The translations under genes were made by a program, and so were the position numbers. Shown piece after piece: positions 4,434 to 6,819 of a stretch of DNA of 6,819 nt (the stretch's first letter is position 1; every line of letters starts with the position of its first letter). Under the pieces are notes generated by a model, which was not told where the DNA came from, did no database searches, and saw nothing but the letters and a program-made list of their open reading frames with translations. The stretch comes from Patescibacteria group bacterium. GTDB taxonomy: Bacteria; Patescibacteriota; Minisyncoccia; Phycocordibacterales; PALSA-1337. The stretch covers positions 1-6,819 of the forward strand of contig JAUPUH010000068.1 in the NCBI GenBank assembly GCA_030917665.1, in the 5' to 3' direction.

Positions 4434-5558
4434 ATGATGAAAATAAGGCTCAAAAAGCTCATTAAAAGGCTGAATCGAGAAGAAACAAACCCACTTATTA
4501 CTATCCGTATTTCAGCGGCTGCCTTGCTCCATAACCTCGCTCAATTTCAAGGAATAAAGCCGGAAAATAAAGTAATGCCAGTACTTAAAAGTAACGCTTA
4601 CGGGCACGGGCTCATTGAGGTGGCTAGCATACTTGAAAACAAAGTGGAGTTTTTTGTGATTGATTCGTATTTCGAGGCATTGGCATTACGCAATGAAGGA
4701 ATCAAAACTGCCCTGCTTATCATGGGTTATGTACGGCCTGATGTCATGAATTCCGGCAAGCTCAAGAATATTTCCTACGGTATCACCTCTTTCGATACGC
4801 TTTATTCCATTTCCTCACCTGTCAAAATCCATTTGAAGATCGACACTGGCATGCATCGACAAGGAATCATGCCTGAAGAACTAGAAAAAGCTTTCTCATA
4901 TATAAAATCTAATCCAACTATTACACTGGAAGGAATCTGTTCGCATTTTGCCGATGCTGATAGTGTTGATAAAACCTATACAGAAAAGCAGATTAATCTT
5001 TGGAACTCAATTGTTAACAAAGCACAGAAAGAATTTCCCTCAATCAAATATGTACATATCAGCAACAGCTATGGACATTCTTTTGCAAATACAATTCAAG
5101 CCAATACTTCACGGCTTGGCATCGGATTATATGGACTTGCTGATATCGAAGGACTTGATTTGAAACCTGTTTTGGAAATGAGAACAATTCTCACCAACAT
5201 AAAAAAGATTGCTAAAGGTGATTCTGTCGGCTACAACAATTCTTTTGTTGCTCTGTATGACATGACAATAGCGACTGTCCCCGTCGGGTACTATGAAGGA
5301 ATTGATCGACAGCTCTCAAACAAAGGTTCAATCAGAATCAAGGGCACTGATGCACCGATCGTCGGCAAAGTTAGCATGAACATGACGACAGTTGATGTTA
5401 GCGCCATAAAAGATTTGAAAATCGGCGATGAAGTACAAGTCATTAGCCCTATCAAATCAGATAGTAATTCAATTTATTCCATGGCACATCTAGGAGAGAC
5501 AATAACCTACGAACTTGTGGTTAAAATTCCAAGAGAAATTAAAAGAATTATCATATAA
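4434..5558 (+). CDS. alr: Alanine racemase
   Basis: This PLP enzyme interconverts L- and D-alanine, supplying D-Ala for peptidoglycan. Its 374 residues match the usual family size. Seen in order: PLP-lysine motif V-L-K-S-N-A-Y-G-H-G with Lys52; HLKIDTGMHRQGI (133-145) with Arg142; GICSHFADAD (167-176); HISNSYG (208-214); SRLGIGLYG (226-234), whose Arg227 should contact the PLP ring nitrogen; VPVGYYEGIDR (282-292), with Tyr286 at the catalytic tyrosine position; and IVGKVSMNM (309-317). In that last motif Asn316 stands where the Geobacillus enzyme has Asp (CMD), and Ser314 replaces Cys. The family's usual start aligns near residue 20, so there is a short basic N-terminal extension (KIRLKKLIKRLNR). 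alr is divergent from the exported operon, appears monocistronic, and ends in a strong terminator. Confidence 0.95.
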   Translation: MMKIRLKKLIKRLNREETNPLITIRISAAALLHNLAQFQGIKPENKVMPVLKSNAYGHGLIEVASILENKVEFFVIDSYFEALALRNEGIKTALLIMGYVRPDVMNSGKLKNISYGITSFDTLYSISSPVKIHLKIDTGMHRQGIMPEELEKAFSYIKSNPTITLEGICSHFADADSVDKTYTEKQINLWNSIVNKAQKEFPSIKYVHISNSYGHSFANTIQANTSRLGIGLYGLADIEGLDLKPVLEMRTILTNIKKIAKGDSVGYNNSFVALYDMTIATVPVGYYEGIDRQLSNKGSIRIKGTDAPIVGKVSMNMTTVDVSAIKDLKIGDEVQVISPIKSDSNSIYSMAHLGETITYELVVKIPREIKRIII

Positions 5559-5590
5559 AACAAAAAAGCCCCTCGAGGGGCTTTTTTGTT
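5559..5590. terminator. Bidirectional terminator, perfect 32-bp palindrome
   Basis: The core is GCCCCTCGAGGGGC (5568-5581), flanked by six A and six T and then AAC/GTT. The whole 32 bases equal their own reverse complement. It stops alr, whose TAA ends at 5558, and in the other direction the 241-residue gene, whose TAA stop (5589-5591) overlaps the palindrome's right end. Confidence 0.95.
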
Positions 5591-6314
5591 AAAAATCGCA
5601 AACCGTTGCCATCATCCGACTATATGCTGCACCATTAACCGTTATCTTATCAGGACTCTGTTCAGCTACTGAATCATCAGATATCGTTCCGTTCCACCCC
5701 GACCATATTGTGCTATACCCAGCATCACCATTCACGCTTCCACTTGAGAAACCGCTAACTGGTCCGGTTGACCATTGATTCGCTACGACAGCTGATTGTG
5801 TACCTTGAGGCGTCACAAGATTTGCCTGCTCCTGCTCAAGTTGTTGAAAATGTATAGCAACTGACTGCATTCTCGATCCGGAATACCATTCACTTGAATT
5901 GATCTCGGTTAACTTAATTTCACAACCGCCTGCATCTGTGCACATGTTAACGCCATTCTTAAGAAGACTGAGTTGGGCCTGTGCATTTACTGGTGCAGAT
6001 ACGCTGTTACAAGAATTTGCAGCTGCACCTTGCCAACTAGCCTTTCCGCTTGTATCTGCAGTCAAGACTTGTCCTACTGAAAAACCCGTGCTAGTCGCCA
6101 CGTATAAATTGCTCACAAAAAGATTCACCAGAGAAAGTGGTCCTGATTTCAACTGCGCAGAAGATCCAACATTAAGTGGAGCTGGTGTATTACAAGCACC
6201 TTCAGGGCCGCATGCTGGTCCTGTGAAGGTTTGAGCTCCCGCATATCCCATACCAAGCGTTAAAATCAATCCAAGAGCAATCGCTTTTAAATTTTGAAGA
6301 ATTTTTGTTTTCAT
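5589..6314 (-). CDS. Secreted surface protein with a fibre-like segment (241 aa)
   Basis: A signal peptide opens the protein (MKTKILQNLK, hydrophobic 11-22, likely cleavage after G-A near 27). A Cys-containing T-G-P-A-C-G-P-E-G-A-C segment follows, then NTPAPLNVGSSAQLKSGPLSL (42-62), a type I have met repeatedly in predicted secreted Parcubacterial proteins. VGQVLTADTSGKASWQ (80-95) resembles repeats in phage-tail-fibre and S74-containing surface proteins. The rest is Ser/Gly/Asn-rich and ends MMATVCDF. The mature chain has six cysteines (35, 41, 102, 125, 131, 239), enough for three disulfides. No S74 peptidase domain or C-terminal anchor is visible. The start lies three bases after the stop of the 102-residue membrane gene, with no Shine-Dalgarno sequence, so translation is probably coupled. 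Function unknown; a surface or pilus-associated role is inferred. Confidence 0.85.
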   Translation of the reverse strand: MKTKILQNLKAIALGLILTLGMGYAGAQTFTGPACGPEGACNTPAPLNVGSSAQLKSGPLSLVNLFVSNLYVATSTGFSVGQVLTADTSGKASWQGAAANSCNSVSAPVNAQAQLSLLKNGVNMCTDAGGCEIKLTEINSSEWYSGSRMQSVAIHFQQLEQEQANLVTPQGTQSAVVANQWSTGPVSGFSSGSVNGDAGYSTIWSGWNGTISDDSVAEQSPDKITVNGAAYSRMMATVCDF

Positions 6315-6317
6315 TGT

Positions 6318-6626
6318 CTATTGATTTTGATTTAGGTTTCTAAAAATTTCGTTTACTTGTCTTTCACTTAGTTGAGGTGCCTTCTCAGATTCAGTTTTCA
6401 ATTTAACCATCACAGCTTGTTTATCCTCCTTGCTTAAGCCGTCTGACTTTTGCAATTCTGGAACAACATTGTTATTAGAAATTACACTGACTTGATTGAT
6501 CTTATAAAATAAAATAGAGCTGAACACGACCGTAAACGCTAAAATAGATAAAAGCACATGCAACCTCCGATGCGGATGCTGCGGCAAAAACGTTTTTGCA
6601 AAATTATCTGAAGGGCTTGATGCCAT
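6318..6626 (-). CDS. Small single-pass membrane protein (102 aa)
   Basis: I do not recognise a named family. From the ATG at 6626: a basic, His-containing N-terminus (to about 21, H-P-H-R-R), one membrane helix (22-41), then a charged tail, likely with the N-terminus inside and the tail outside. The tail has two similar helical units, L-S-K-E-D-K-Q-A-V-M-V-K-L and L-S-E-R-Q-V-N-E-I-F-R-N-L, joined by a Lys/Glu/Ser linker. The frame is open upstream to 6764, but an extension would run through the terminator and antisense to another coding sequence, so 6626 is the start. A -10 (TATACT) exactly seven bases upstream suggests a leaderless mRNA. It is followed after three bases by the secreted 241-residue gene; the two probably form one transcript and may act together at the envelope. 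Confidence 0.8.
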   Translation of the reverse strand: MASSPSDNFAKTFLPQHPHRRLHVLLSILAFTVVFSSILFYKINQVSVISNNNVVPELQKSDGLSKEDKQAVMVKLKTESEKAPQLSERQVNEIFRNLNQNQ

Positions 6627-6633
6627 TAGTATA

Positions 6634-6642
6634 AGTATAACA
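6634..6642 (-). promoter_or_regulatory. Extended -10 promoter giving a leaderless transcript
   Basis: The leftward strand reads TGT then TATACT (6634-6639), and a second TATACT copy fills the interval to the ATG. Seven bases separate the -10 from the start codon, the spacing expected for leaderless mRNA. No good -35 is visible because a terminator stem occupies its place. Confidence 0.45.
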
Positions 6643-6671
6643 AAAAAACCCTTTGAAAAGGGTTTTTTTGT
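6640..6671. terminator. Bidirectional terminator
   Basis: ACAAAAAAACCCTTT (6640-6654) and AAAGGGTTTTTTTGT (6657-6671) are exact complements around a two-base GA centre, so both strands give a hairpin followed by a run of seven U. It ends the partial leftward gene whose stop is at 6683-6685. Nothing on the + strand immediately to its left needs it. Confidence 0.9.
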
Positions 6672-6682
6672 GGATAAGCCGT

Positions 6683-6819
6683 CTATTGAAAAGGTGGAGA
6701 TGAAAGTGGTCCTACCCATGGTCCAGTCACTGCCCATCCATATCCAGCATTTGATGCTAGGCATTGCGCTGCCCCTGTAACTGCATTAAGTCTACAAAGA
6801 ATTAAAGATCTGTATCCGG
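6683..6819 (-). CDS. C-terminus of an uncharacterised, probably secreted protein (partial)
   Basis: The frame enters from the right edge of the window and ends at TAG (6683-6685), giving 44 complete residues that end in G-P-L-S-S-P-P-F-Q. It stays open over the whole visible part while the other two leftward frames are closed by stops within about 30 bases of the edge. It contains two cysteines and Gly/Ala/Trp-rich stretches (L-I-L-C-R-L-N-A-V-T-G, A-G-Y-G-W-A-V-T-G-P-W). This is similar in style to the C-termini of secreted Cys-containing proteins such as the 241-residue one nearby. A terminator follows 11 bases after the stop. Too little is visible to name a family, and its start and length are unknown. 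Confidence 0.65.
   Translation of the reverse strand, partial: GYRSLILCRLNAVTGAAQCLASNAGYGWAVTGPWVGPLSSPPFQ

Noticed and set aside
6627..6764. 46-codon upstream extension of the 102-residue membrane protein
   Set aside because: It would translate through a strong terminator and overlap the coding sequence ending at 6683; the ATG at 6626 has a properly spaced -10 and gives a normal N-terminus.

Overview
The window looks like chromosomal DNA of a Candidate Phyla Radiation (Patescibacteria) bacterium, most likely of the Paceibacteria/Parcubacteria group. This rests on very compact genes, a short MiaA, short secreted proteins of types common in that group (an N-terminal peptidoglycan-binding module plus a Kre9/KNH-like module, and a secreted protein carrying a P-A-P-L-N-V-G motif), and scarce Shine-Dalgarno sequences. 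TGA is used as a normal stop (miaA), so the UGA-glycine code of Gracilibacteria and Absconditabacteria is not in use. The lineage is inferred from protein style; there is no marker gene here strong enough to fix it.

Left part (1-1500, + strand): the 3' end of a tRNA, probably tRNA-Leu, is followed after one base by miaA. Next comes an unrecognised 164-residue helical protein in a visibly more GC-rich stretch, with its own promoter overlapping the miaA stop and a strong terminator. A convergent terminator belongs to the leftward block.

Middle part (1500-4400, - strand): reading leftward from 4400, a promoter and a structured leader (two hairpins around a boxA-like element) precede two unrecognised exported proteins (99 and 391 residues). 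Then come rpmG (L33), tRNA-Trp, and a secreted peptidoglycan-binding protein, each with its own promoter. rpmG followed by tRNA-Trp is the remnant of the classical rpmG-trpT-secE-nusG order.

Right part (4400-6819): alr (alanine racemase, which supplies D-alanine for peptidoglycan) runs rightward, divergent from the exported pair. It ends in a perfect 32-bp palindromic terminator shared with a leftward pair of cell-surface genes (102 and 241 residues). Upstream of that pair lie another symmetrical terminator and the 3' end of one more coding sequence cut by the window edge.

Most of this is ordinary housekeeping plus lineage-specific envelope and surface genes. No CRISPR array, transposon, phage module or defence system is visible. 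The parts most worth a second look are regulatory: the boxA-plus-hairpin leader, the apparently leaderless transcripts, the tRNA-miaA junction, and a shared extended -10 promoter style. No stretch over 300 bases is empty; the longest intergenic gap is the 189-base 4245-4433.
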